Shown here one piece after another: positions 8,018 to 15,003 of a stretch of 35,100 bases of DNA. Under the pieces are notes generated by a model. It ran no database searches, had not been told where the DNA came from, and saw nothing but the letters and a program-made list of their open reading frames with translations. A program made the translations under genes and the position numbers. The stretch spans positions 1 through 35,100 of the IMG/VR virus record IMGVR_UViG_3300025889_000430; one strand, 5' to 3'. Origin of the DNA: a virus. Position 1 is the first letter of the stretch. Every line of letters starts with the position of its first letter.

Positions 8018-8335
8018 TCAGTTCCCGTTTTCGGTCTGGTTCTCACTCAATACATCAGGGCCACCATTGTGGCAACGTTCCAGCCGCTCGACCACCAGTT
8101 GAAAATAACCGATGCAGTCAGCCCAAGAATCAATGTAGGTCGGATCGCCATTCAAGATGCGGCTGATCTTGGAAGCCACCATCTCCAAACTTTCGCGCTG
8201 ATCGGCTGGCAGCTTGGCCCAGTTGGTCGAGTGCCGCATTGCAGCCTTGATGTTCTGAGCGACCAGAGCAACCTCCCCGTATCCATTCTTGGCGTATCGC
8301 TCGCCACGTTCAGCGAGTATCTTGTCTATTTCCAT
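8018..8335 (-). CDS. DUF6378-type conserved phage protein
   Basis: 105 residues starting MEIDKILAERGERYAKNGYG, with the conserved core LPADQRESLEMVASKISRIL, then NGDPTYIDSWADCIGY. This pattern (ERG-RYG--------Q-IK--------L---Q-EALEMIA-KIARILNGDP-Y-DSW-DI-GY) is very common in phages and is classed as DUF6378 (family name from memory). Its all-helical make-up and spaced acidic residues recall all-alpha NTP pyrophosphatases, but that is only a suggestion. It lies between the primase-helicase and the ParB-methyltransferase. Its start lies behind an AAGGA about 11 bases upstream, at the edge of the repeat-rich non-coding region. Confidence 0.85.
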   Translation of the reverse strand: MEIDKILAERGERYAKNGYGEVALVAQNIKAAMRHSTNWAKLPADQRESLEMVASKISRILNGDPTYIDSWADCIGYFQLVVERLERCHNGGPDVLSENQTENGN

Positions 8336-8358
8336 GTCTCAATTTTCCTTCCCGTATC

Positions 8359-8593
8359 GGTAACGTCCGCATCGTCGGTAACTGGTAACGGTCCCTTAAG
8401 GGACCGATTACTTTACGCTACCGCTCGACGCCTTGCCCCGTTCCAGTTACCTTTTCAGTTACCGCTCATCAAAAAACCACGGTTTTCTGCCATTTTTTGC
8501 GGTAACTATAAAAAAGTTACCGGTAATTACCGCCCCTATTTCTTGCCATTTTTCGCCATCATCAAAGCGCCAGCGGTAACTGGGCAAATTACC
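8359..8593. repeat. Cluster of GGTAAC/GTTACC hexamers (iteron-like)
   Basis: Eight exact copies lie within 222 bases: GGTAAC at 8359, 8377, 8384, 8501 and 8575, and the inverse GTTACC at 8446, 8458 and 8516. Near copies occur at 8522 (GGTAAT), 8526 and 8588 (ATTACC). A 10-base palindrome TTACCGGTAA is at 8517-8526. About 0.1 exact copies would be expected by chance in this length. The cluster fills the 200-nt non-coding gap (8336-8535) and runs into the last codons of the primase-helicase gene. Such repeats next to a replication gene are what iterons of an origin, or binding sites of a replication or regulatory protein, look like. No function is proven. Confidence 0.6.
8389..8406. repeat. 18-base perfect palindrome inside the GGTAAC cluster
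   Basis: CGGTCCCTTAAGGGACCG reads the same on both strands. It can fold as a 7-bp stem with a TTAA loop in either transcript or as a cruciform in DNA. It touches the third GGTAAC copy. With no U run beside it, it is not a classic terminator; a protein site or origin structure is possible. Confidence 0.5.
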
Positions 8594-10560
8594 GCCCATC
8601 CGTGGTCTTTTGGCTCGATGATTTCAGCGATTGTGAGCGCGCCGACCAGCTTATCTTGAACGCTCGGTTTCACATATTGCTTGGCCGATCTTTCGCTGAT
8701 GTCGAGCTTCTGGATCAGGTAATCAATCAGCGCCGATCGTGAGATGTAAGGCATATCATCGACCACCTCGGCGCCTGCTGCCCACCACGCACCCTCAAAC
8801 AGTTTGCGATGGCCTTCCAGCTTCGACTCCTTCTTGCGCTCAGGCGGAGCTTCTTCAGCCATCAGGACTGCGCTTGACACCTGTTCACCATCCTCGTCGA
8901 GCCAGCCCTTGATCGGGACGATCATGAGGTTCGCATAGACAGGCTGGGCCTCTTCAGCATCCTTGGACTTGCGCTGGACGATCTGCATGGGATTGTCGTT
9001 CTTGGCCGGGACAACGCTGATCTCGATTTCGAGCGCGCCTTTCCACGCCGAGGAACCGCGAGCGCGATGCTGGGCCTCTTCGGAAACGCCAGTATGATGG
9101 ACGAGGACAACCGTGCAGTTAAACTCCCGCATCAACCCAGCGCAGGCATCGATCATAGTCTTTGCATCCTGGGCGCTGTTTTCATCGCCAGATAGGAAGC
9201 GATGAAGCGTGTCGATGCCGATGATGCTAGGAGGGGTTGGCAGAGCACGAATGGCCTCGACCACCTGCTGATAGCCTTCAGGTGTGTTGAGGTCACATCC
9301 TGCCCGACTGATCCACATATCAAGGTGTTTGGCCTTGTGGTGCTGCTTCCACGCTGCGACACGGGAACGCAGACCATGATGGCCTTCACCAGCCAGATAG
9401 ACTGCCGTGCCTGCCTTGACCTTGTGTCCGTTCCAATCGGTCATGCCGGAGGCGATGTGTAAAAACCAATCAAGGACCACGAAGGTCTTGCCGCCACCTG
9501 ATGGTCCGTGGACCATGATGAGAGCTGTCTCTTGCAGCCAGTTCTTGACCAGCCACTTGATAGGCGCTGGCTTGGTGCAGAAGTCATCGGCTGGAACGAG
9601 CCAATCAGACGCCGCTGGTTCGAGCAGGATTTTCAGATCGTGACCAGCGGCCACATAGTCGTTGGCATCGCCATCAATTGGAGTGACCACAACCCTTGCA
9701 CCGTGCTTGGCCGAGGCTTGATCGGCATATTTCTGGCCTGTGCCGGAGGCATCATTGTCAGCGACAATCACGATCTCTTGCGTTGAGCCGTAGCGTTCAC
9801 GCATGGTCCCGGTGACTGGGACAAGGTTCGAGGCTGAATAGGCAACCACGCAGGGTCTGCCGGTGATCTGGTGAATCGTAGCAGCAGTGGCGAAGCCTTC
9901 GGCTATGTAGAGAACGCCTGGTTCGTCGGTGGTTCCGACCATCCAAAAGCATCCGCCTGTTTGTCCTCCGCTGTGATAGAGTTTGCCGCCTTCGTTGTCG
10001 ATGTATTGGAGCGAGGCGATTTTGCCTTCGGAAGAATAGAGCGGAGCCATGAGCCGCCCATCGCCAGTGATACGGATGCCGTTTGGCTCGATGCCTTTGC
10101 GCGCAAGATAGGGATGATCTGGGCTTGCGGCGAGGCCATTCGACCAGATCGTTTCCGCAGTTTCAGCCACGACTTCGCGCTGTTTCTTGATCTCAGCGTC
10201 CCGCGCAGCCTTGGCTTCGGCCATCCGCCTTGCGTGAGCCATCTCTTCGGCTGGTGTGATCTCGCGCCCTACGTCTGCGCGCCAAGTGGACTCAATGCCA
10301 GCTCGCCAGCAGCCGAAGCGTCCAGCAGGGATTCCATCTGAAAAGGCGACATACCAGCCGGATTTGTCGTGGCCTACCTTGCCTTTGGTTCCTGCGTTGA
10401 ATCGGTGCATCTTGCCATCAAGGATGATTTCCTTGGGCGGTGTCATGCCAGAAGCCGCTATCGCATCGGCAAGCTGGACATGAGGTGGATCAGGTTCGAT
10501 GGCTTTAGGTGGCGACCACGGGCCTCCGAAGATGTTAGTTAGGTTTCCGCTCACAATCAC
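8536..10560 (-). CDS. Toprim primase with RecA-like helicase domain
   Basis: 674 residues if read from GTG 10560, whose GTGA overlaps the stop of the HTH gene; a GTG two codons later is also possible. N-terminal part: residues 40-95 resemble the primase-associated region (GWYVAFSDGIPAGRFGCWRA). The toprim core has YIAEG (E221) and the metal-binding D268/D270 in IVIVADNDASGTGQ. C-terminal part: P-loop GPSGGGKT at about 352-359, then IIGIDTLHRFLSGDEN (Walker B-like) and LVHHTG (H-motif), as in AAA_25/RepA-type hexameric helicases. It would prime and unwind the phage replication fork. There is no DNA polymerase in the window, so the host polymerase is presumably used. The last codons carry two of the GGTAAC-type repeats. 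Confidence 0.92.
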   Translation of the reverse strand: MIVSGNLTNIFGGPWSPPKAIEPDPPHVQLADAIAASGMTPPKEIILDGKMHRFNAGTKGKVGHDKSGWYVAFSDGIPAGRFGCWRAGIESTWRADVGREITPAEEMAHARRMAEAKAARDAEIKKQREVVAETAETIWSNGLAASPDHPYLARKGIEPNGIRITGDGRLMAPLYSSEGKIASLQYIDNEGGKLYHSGGQTGGCFWMVGTTDEPGVLYIAEGFATAATIHQITGRPCVVAYSASNLVPVTGTMRERYGSTQEIVIVADNDASGTGQKYADQASAKHGARVVVTPIDGDANDYVAAGHDLKILLEPAASDWLVPADDFCTKPAPIKWLVKNWLQETALIMVHGPSGGGKTFVVLDWFLHIASGMTDWNGHKVKAGTAVYLAGEGHHGLRSRVAAWKQHHKAKHLDMWISRAGCDLNTPEGYQQVVEAIRALPTPPSIIGIDTLHRFLSGDENSAQDAKTMIDACAGLMREFNCTVVLVHHTGVSEEAQHRARGSSAWKGALEIEISVVPAKNDNPMQIVQRKSKDAEEAQPVYANLMIVPIKGWLDEDGEQVSSAVLMAEEAPPERKKESKLEGHRKLFEGAWWAAGAEVVDDMPYISRSALIDYLIQKLDISERSAKQYVKPSVQDKLVGALTIAEIIEPKDHGWAVICPVTAGALMMAKNGKK

Positions 10561-10733
10561 TCTCCATTAGCAGAGAGATAATCGTACAGCTTTTGCAGCG
10601 TCCGCAAATTCGGATTGTTGGCCTTGCCATCCCGAATGTTGATGATGGTGTTCGTGTGCAGCCCAGTGCGCGCAGCCACGATCCCAGGGCGACGATCAGC
10701 AAGCCCCTGCCGAATCCAGTCAAGTTCAACCAT
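10557..10733 (-). CDS. Small Cro/XRE-like helix-turn-helix regulator (58 aa)
   Basis: Starts MVELDWIRQGLADRRPGIVA at ATG 10731-10733, with a strong AGGAG 7 bases upstream; longer upstream starts have no such site. Residues about 16-36 (PGIVAARTGLHTNTIINIRD) form an HTH and are followed by NLRTLQKLYDYL, the usual helix 4-5 of Cro/CI-type domains. It has no dimerisation or cleavage domain. As first gene of the leftward unit, facing the first rightward gene across 118 bases that contain an inverted repeat, it is a good candidate for controlling both promoters. Its stop overlaps the GTG of the primase-helicase by four bases. Confidence 0.85.
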   Translation of the reverse strand: MVELDWIRQGLADRRPGIVAARTGLHTNTIINIRDGKANNPNLRTLQKLYDYLSANGE

Positions 10734-10765
10734 TTTCGTTCTCCTCAGTGAAATGTGATGGATGC

Positions 10766-10796
10766 CCTTTACATGGTGTGATTGGGCGTGTAAAGG
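10766..10796. promoter_or_regulatory. Divergent control region with CCTTTACA inverted repeat
   Basis: Arms CCTTTACA (10766-10773) and TGTAAAGG (10789-10796) are perfectly inverted with 15 bases between them, about one and a half turns apart. They lie in the 118-base gap (10734-10851) between the HTH gene and the first rightward gene. TTTACA can serve as a -35-like element on both strands and is the same hexamer as the -35 of the promoter at 17148. No good -10 box is obvious. The likeliest role is an operator for the adjacent HTH protein overlapping divergent early promoters. Confidence 0.5.
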
Positions 10797-10851
10797 CCGC
10801 AACACGCACCGACTGGATTGTCCGACTGGTGCTATTACGAGGAGAGCCGCA

Positions 10852-11529
10852 ATGGCGATCAATTTGAAGAAGACTGGCGGATTGTCCGCCAATGGCGTGA
10901 AGCTGCTGGTTTACGGCCAGGCGGGCGCAGGCAAGACGAGCCTGATCCGCACTTTGCCGAATCCAGTGGTCTTGAGCGCCGAGGGTGGTCTGCTTTCCAT
11001 TCAGGATGCCGACCTGCCTTATATCGAAGTGACCACGATGGATGATCTGCGCGAGGCTTACGCTTGGTGCAGCGACTCCAAAGAGGCCGCAGATTATCAG
11101 AGCGTGGCGCTCGATAGCATCAGTGAGGTGGCTGAAGTTGTGCTTCAGCACGAACTGAAGAAAAACAAGGATGGCCGTGCTGCCTATGGTGAACTCAACA
11201 CCACCATGCAGGAACTGATCCGCGCCTTCCGCGATCTGCCCGGCAAGCACGTTTACATGAGCGCGAAGCTGGAAAAGAGTCAGGATGAGATGGGCAAGCT
11301 GCTCTATAATCCAGGGATGCCGGGTAAGTCACTGACGCAGGGCCTGCCCTATTTCTTTGACGAGGTGCTTGCCTTGCGGGTTGAGCGCGATGCTGACGGT
11401 GCAACCCAGCGAGCTATCATGTGCGATGGCGATGGTGTTTGGCTGGCGAAGGATCGGTCAGGCAAACTGGACGCGTGGGAAGCGCCTGATCTTGGCGCAA
11501 TCATCTCCAAGATTGGAGGTGGGCAATGA
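10852..11529 (+). CDS. Sak4-like AAA_24 ATPase (single-strand annealing/recombination)
   Basis: 225 residues from ATG 10852, preceded by GAGGAG; an in-frame ATG further upstream (10762) lies in the operator and lacks a binding site. P-loop YGQAGAGKTS at residues 21-30, followed by LPNPVVLSAEGGLLSIQ, and a Walker B-like segment SVALDSISEVAEVV. This is the RecA-core-only AAA_24 family to which Sak4 proteins belong. In several phages these proteins work with an SSB-like partner and a PD-(D/E)XK nuclease. Here a DUF669 protein and a Cas4-like nuclease follow three and four genes later. It is the first gene of the rightward unit, so probably early. Confidence 0.88.
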   Translation: MAINLKKTGGLSANGVKLLVYGQAGAGKTSLIRTLPNPVVLSAEGGLLSIQDADLPYIEVTTMDDLREAYAWCSDSKEAADYQSVALDSISEVAEVVLQHELKKNKDGRAAYGELNTTMQELIRAFRDLPGKHVYMSAKLEKSQDEMGKLLYNPGMPGKSLTQGLPYFFDEVLALRVERDADGATQRAIMCDGDGVWLAKDRSGKLDAWEAPDLGAIISKIGGGQ

Positions 11530-11717
11530 TAATGGAAAGCACTTTGGGAGAAAACGCATTTTTTGAATACGCACTAGAATTTGTTGATGAAAGAAGGTGG
11601 ATCGATCTTTCTGATTGCGAAAAGCAATCATGGGAAAAGATAGCAAATTCAGTTGCTGATGTAATATTTGACACTCAATCCATTGCCATCGACGTAAGGA
11701 AGGGGAATTGGTTATGA
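11526..11717 (+). CDS. AT-rich small gene of unknown function (63 aa)
   Basis: The reading frame begins at ATG 11526, overlapping the previous stop by four bases (ATGA), and its own TGA overlaps the next ATG in the same manner, which strongly supports a translated gene. The product, MIMESTLGENAFFEYALEFV and on to IAIDVRKGNWL, is acidic and probably helical; I do not recognise it. GC is about 38% over 11531-11710 by my count, against about 56% in the following 110 bases. It therefore looks like a recent insertion, neatly fitted into the operon. Confidence 0.7.
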   Translation: MIMESTLGENAFFEYALEFVDERRWIDLSDCEKQSWEKIANSVADVIFDTQSIAIDVRKGNWL

Positions 11718-12088
11718 GCCTGTTCGAGGATTGGCTTGAAGCCAAGGCCGCAGAGGCAGAGGCAGTTAAGCGCCGCCGTGCGATCGAGGACATGATGGTT
11801 GATGCCTTTGATGTTCCCGAAGACCTTGAGGGCACAAAGAATGTTGAGGCCGAAGGCTTCAAGGTCAAGATCAATGGCCGCATCAATCGCAAGGTCGATG
11901 CCGAGCGGTTGCAGGAAATTGCTGCCGAGCATGGCTTAGTCGATCACCTCTCCAGCCTTTTCCGCTGGAAGCCAGAGATCAACATGACGCTCTGGAAAGC
12001 AGCAGACGCTGCAATCACCACACCACTATTGGACGCGATCACGGCCACGCCCGGTCGCCCTTCTTTCACCATCACCAAAGCAGAATAA
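11714..12088 (+). CDS. Conserved phage protein between Sak4 and DUF669 genes
   Basis: 124 residues from ATG 11714, behind AGGAAGGGG; a TTG two codons earlier is less likely. The first 30 residues are a charged helix (FEDWLEAKAAEAEAVKRRRA). Later come FKVKINGRINRKVDAERLQE, LFRWKPEINMTLWKAADAAI and TTPLLDAITATPGRPSFTI. The layout of an N-terminal helix, a central 'W-P' block and an ending 'T-P-RPSF-I' recalls DUF7173-type proteins found in the same position in phage recombination operons (from memory, moderate confidence). An accessory role to the annealing proteins is inferred from position only. Confidence 0.8.
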   Translation: MSLFEDWLEAKAAEAEAVKRRRAIEDMMVDAFDVPEDLEGTKNVEAEGFKVKINGRINRKVDAERLQEIAAEHGLVDHLSSLFRWKPEINMTLWKAADAAITTPLLDAITATPGRPSFTITKAE

Positions 12089-12110
12089 CTATCATCAAGG
12101 AGTAAGAATA

Positions 12111-12599
12111 ATGGCGTTTCTTGGAGAATCTTTCACCGCAGACGATATGCCGCAGTCGGATCGGTCCTATGATCTGATCCCCGATGGCTGGTATACCGCA
12201 ACCATCACCAAGGCAGAACTTGGCATGACCAAGGCTGGCAACGGCCAGAAGATCGATGTCCGCTACGACATCACTGGTCCGAGCCACGAAGGTCGTGTGA
12301 TCTTCGGCAACCTGAACATCCGCAATCCCAGCCAGAAGGCCGAAGAGATCGGTCGCCAGCAACTTGGCGAGATCATGCGAGCAATCGGTCTGTCGAAGGT
12401 CGAAGACACAGACCAATTGATCGGCGGAACGCTCCAGATCAAGGTCGGTCAGTCAAAGCCGCAGGAAGGCTATGAAGTCCGCAACGAGGTCAAGGGGTTT
12501 AAGGCTGTCGGTGGTTCCGCAGCTCCTGCTGCATCTGCACCTGCTGCACCTGCCGCAACCTCTGCGCCTGGTGGCGCAAAGCCGCCTTGGGCCAAGTAA
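12111..12599 (+). CDS. DUF669 protein, probable SSB-like recombination partner
   Basis: 162 residues starting MAFLGESFTADDMPQSDRSY. The core YDLIPDGWYTATITKAEL, KIDVRYDITGPSHEGRVIFG, NLNIRNPSQKAEEIGRQQLG is characteristic of DUF669, a beta-rich family encoded beside Sak/Erf-type annealing proteins and thought to bind single-stranded DNA. The tail from about residue 128 is a flexible Ala/Pro/Ser stretch ending GGAKPPWAK, reminiscent of the disordered tails of SSB proteins but lacking their acidic tip. Its start lies behind AAGGAG 9 bases upstream. It works most likely with the ATPase at 10852 and the nuclease at 12683. Confidence 0.87.
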   Translation: MAFLGESFTADDMPQSDRSYDLIPDGWYTATITKAELGMTKAGNGQKIDVRYDITGPSHEGRVIFGNLNIRNPSQKAEEIGRQQLGEIMRAIGLSKVEDTDQLIGGTLQIKVGQSKPQEGYEVRNEVKGFKAVGGSAAPAASAPAAPAATSAPGGAKPPWAK

Positions 12600-12617
12600 T
12601 CAAAACGTAACCGAAAT

Positions 12618-12663
12618 GACCCCAGCCTTTACGAGGAGGAAGGAGCAAACCAAGGCTGGGGTC
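12618..12663 (+). repeat. 12-bp inverted repeat enclosing a purine-rich SD-like loop
   Basis: GACCCCAGCCTT (12618-12629) and AAGGCTGGGGTC (12652-12663) are perfectly inverted, with a 22-base loop that contains GAGGAGGAAGGAG. The hairpin fills most of the gap between DUF669 and the nuclease gene. No U run follows. It could be a partial terminator, an RNA processing site or a protein-binding hairpin in the leader of the nuclease gene. Confidence 0.55.
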
Positions 12664-12682
12664 AAGTCGGATGGAGGACAAT

Positions 12683-13690
12683 ATGAAACTGCCCGAACCA
12701 ATGAATACCATATCTAGCCTCATCGATCAATTCCATGAAAGCAAAGCCGAGAAGCCTCGTGGTCACATGGGTTGCAGCCTATTGGGCCACCACTGCGATA
12801 GGTGGCTTTGGCTTAACTTCCGCTGGGCTGTGCGCGAGGAATTTGAAGGCCGCATCCTGCGCCTGTTCCGCAGGGGCCAGAACGAAGAAGACATCATCAT
12901 TCGCGATCTGCGCGCCATCGGGATTGATATTCGTTCCAGCCAAAGGCGTGTTGTGTTTGGCAGTCATGTGAGCGGAAGCCTTGATGGCATCATTGAGAAG
13001 GGAGTGCCAGAGGCACCCAAGAAGCGCCATGTGGCTGAGTTCAAGACGCACTCAAAGAAGTCGTTTGAAGACCTGCTCAAGAACGGCGTTGAGAAGTCGA
13101 AGTTCCAGCACTTCGTTCAGATGCAGGTCTATATGCACGGCACGAATATTGATCGTGCGCTCTATCTGGCAGTCTGCAAGGACGATGATCGGATATACAC
13201 CGAGCGTGTGTGTTACGACCGGGAAATAGCCGAGAAGTATATCAAGCGAGGTCAGGAACTGGCCCTAGCTGACCGTATGCCACCGCCTATCTCAACCGAT
13301 CCGACATGGTATCAATGCCGCTTTTGCCCAGCGCACAGTTTCTGCCACAAGGCCGAGCCGACCAAACACGCCAATTGCCGCACCTGCGCGCACAGCACTG
13401 CAAAGGCCGATTCAACCTGGCGCTGTGAACGCCATGATGGGCAGATCATACCGCCAGCATTCCAGCACAAGGGCTGCGACGATCATGTGATCCATCCCGA
13501 TCTGGTGCCTTGGGATATGATCGCGTCCGAGGACGGTCACAGCGTCATGTGGAAGATTGGCGACCGTGTGATCGAGAACGGGCCTAACGCCTACAAGAGC
13601 CGTGAGATCGTGGCGAATCCTGCTGTGTGTGGCTCTGATATTGTTGAGGAGGCCAAGAGGCTTTTCCCTGGTGCGGAGGTGGTGGGGTGA
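12683..13690 (+). CDS. Cas4/PD-(D/E)XK-type exonuclease
   Basis: 335 residues from ATG 12683, which has GGAGG 5 bases before it; an ATG four codons upstream has none. Motifs: CDRWLWLNFRW near residue 38, D101 in SGSLDGII, E119-F-K121 in AEFKTHSKK, and QMQVYM after about residue 142, the usual D...ExK...Q order of RecB/Cas4-like nucleases. A cluster CRFCPAHSFCH near residue 215 and a second set CRTC...C...C near residues 235-265 could hold an Fe-S cluster or zinc. It probably resects ends to make substrates for the Sak4-like protein. The stop overlaps the next GTG by four bases. Confidence 0.87.
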   Translation: MKLPEPMNTISSLIDQFHESKAEKPRGHMGCSLLGHHCDRWLWLNFRWAVREEFEGRILRLFRRGQNEEDIIIRDLRAIGIDIRSSQRRVVFGSHVSGSLDGIIEKGVPEAPKKRHVAEFKTHSKKSFEDLLKNGVEKSKFQHFVQMQVYMHGTNIDRALYLAVCKDDDRIYTERVCYDREIAEKYIKRGQELALADRMPPPISTDPTWYQCRFCPAHSFCHKAEPTKHANCRTCAHSTAKADSTWRCERHDGQIIPPAFQHKGCDDHVIHPDLVPWDMIASEDGHSVMWKIGDRVIENGPNAYKSREIVANPAVCGSDIVEEAKRLFPGAEVVG

Positions 13691-15003
13691 GATACGGATC
13701 AGTTTGCTCTGGCATTGAGGCTGCAACTGCTGCTTGGCATCCATTGGGCTGGGAACCCGCTTTCTTCAGCGAGATCGAGCCGTTCCCGCGTGCAGTTCTT
13801 TCGCATCACTACCCTGACGTTCCCCTGCATGGGGACTTCACTACAATCGGAGCCGATGAATATGGACCAATTGACCTTCTTGTCGGAGGAACTCCCTGCC
13901 AGTCCTTCAGCATCGCAGGACTCAGAGGAGGATTGGATGATGACCGTGGCAACCTGGCGCTTGAGTTTCTTAGGCTTGCTCAACGAACGCGGGCCAAGTG
14001 GTTGGTTTGGGAGAACGTCCCCGGCGTCTTGTCATCGAACGGAGGAAGGGATTTTGGTTCCATTCTCGGGGGCATGGTCGAACTCGGGTATGGGTTCGCC
14101 TACAGAGTGCTTGACGCTCAGTACTTCGGAGTGGCCCAGCGCCGCCGCCGTGTGTTCGTTGTCGGATGCCTTGGAGACTGGCGAAGTGCCGCAGCGGTTC
14201 TTTTTGAGCGCCACAGCTTGCAAGGGCATTCTGCGCCGAGCAGAGAAAAGGGGCAAAGACTTGCCGACACCCTTACTGTTGGCGCTAACCAGTGTAGCAG
14301 GTTCATCGGAGACATAACTGAGGATGAATATCCAGAACAAGTTGCGGCTAGGATGGTTGCCTTCGGTGAATATGATATTGACGGAACGGCAAGCACCATA
14401 AAAGAGCGCGACTATAAGGATGCAACTGATTTGGTGGCTTTTCCCATCAATACGCAGTTGGGGCTGCGCGGCGCTGAAACTTCCAATTCAACCCGCGAAG
14501 GTATCGGCATATGGGGCGCTGACGATCCTGCGTTTACGCTTCAGCGGGCGCACAGTCATGCAGTTGCTACGCACGGAGGCGGGTTCGATGTAACTCCGAC
14601 ACTCACAAGCAATGGAGATGCTCATTCTGGTTTTCGTGATGAGCATGGACTTGTGCCAGTTGCATTTCCAATCAACACGCAAATTGGGCTTCGCGGTGCA
14701 AAAACATCTAATTCAAGCCGTGAAGGAATTGGACTTGGTGATGATGGAGACCCATCATTTACGTTACAACGAGCGCATAGTCATGCTGTGGCAACGCAAT
14801 CTGCTGTCCGTCGGCTCACGCCAATAGAGTGCGAACGCCTGCAAGGCTTCCCCGACGACTTCACACGCATCCCCTATCGCAACAAGCCAGCCGAACAATG
14901 CCCAGATGGGCCTCGATACAAGGCGCTAGGCAACAGCATGGCCGTGCCAGTAATGCGCTGGATTGGTGAGCGCATTCAGATGGTGGAGAATCTGGAATGC
15001 TGA
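13687..15003 (+). CDS. DNA cytosine-5 methyltransferase
   Basis: 438 residues from GTG 13687, overlapping the previous stop as GTGA. All key motifs are present: I SVCSGIEAAT (residues 5-14), IV GGTPCQSFS with catalytic C71, VI WENVPGV (108-114), VIII QRRRRVFVVG (151-160), IX RRLTPIECERLQGFPDDFT, X ALGNSMAVPV. It should therefore be active. The region between VIII and IX, the target-recognition part, is about 215 residues and contains two 46-residue copies of one module (250-295 and 325-370). It has no companion endonuclease gene, so it most likely protects phage DNA from host restriction. Confidence 0.93.
   Translation: MRYGSVCSGIEAATAAWHPLGWEPAFFSEIEPFPRAVLSHHYPDVPLHGDFTTIGADEYGPIDLLVGGTPCQSFSIAGLRGGLDDDRGNLALEFLRLAQRTRAKWLVWENVPGVLSSNGGRDFGSILGGMVELGYGFAYRVLDAQYFGVAQRRRRVFVVGCLGDWRSAAAVLFERHSLQGHSAPSREKGQRLADTLTVGANQCSRFIGDITEDEYPEQVAARMVAFGEYDIDGTASTIKERDYKDATDLVAFPINTQLGLRGAETSNSTREGIGIWGADDPAFTLQRAHSHAVATHGGGFDVTPTLTSNGDAHSGFRDEHGLVPVAFPINTQIGLRGAKTSNSSREGIGLGDDGDPSFTLQRAHSHAVATQSAVRRLTPIECERLQGFPDDFTRIPYRNKPAEQCPDGPRYKALGNSMAVPVMRWIGERIQMVENLEC
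14434..14796 (+). repeat. Duplicated 46-aa module in the methyltransferase target region
   Basis: Copy 1 spans 14434-14571 and copy 2 14659-14796. The encoded modules agree at 37 of 46 residues (shared VAFPINTQ, GLRGA, TSNS, REGIG, FTLQRAHSHAVAT). Many third codon positions differ, so the duplication is old or the copies were acquired separately. They are separated by 87 bases. Confidence 0.85.

Noticed and set aside
10762-10851. N-terminal extension of the Sak4-like gene to an upstream ATG at 10762
   Set aside because: The extra 30 codons cover the operator-like repeat and have no binding site, whereas ATG 10852 has GAGGAG and begins the family's usual N-terminus.
10734-10892. Longer version of the HTH protein (111 codons)
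   Set aside because: Its first half lies in the divergent control region and antisense to the next gene; ATG 10733 has a strong AGGAG and gives a complete HTH domain.
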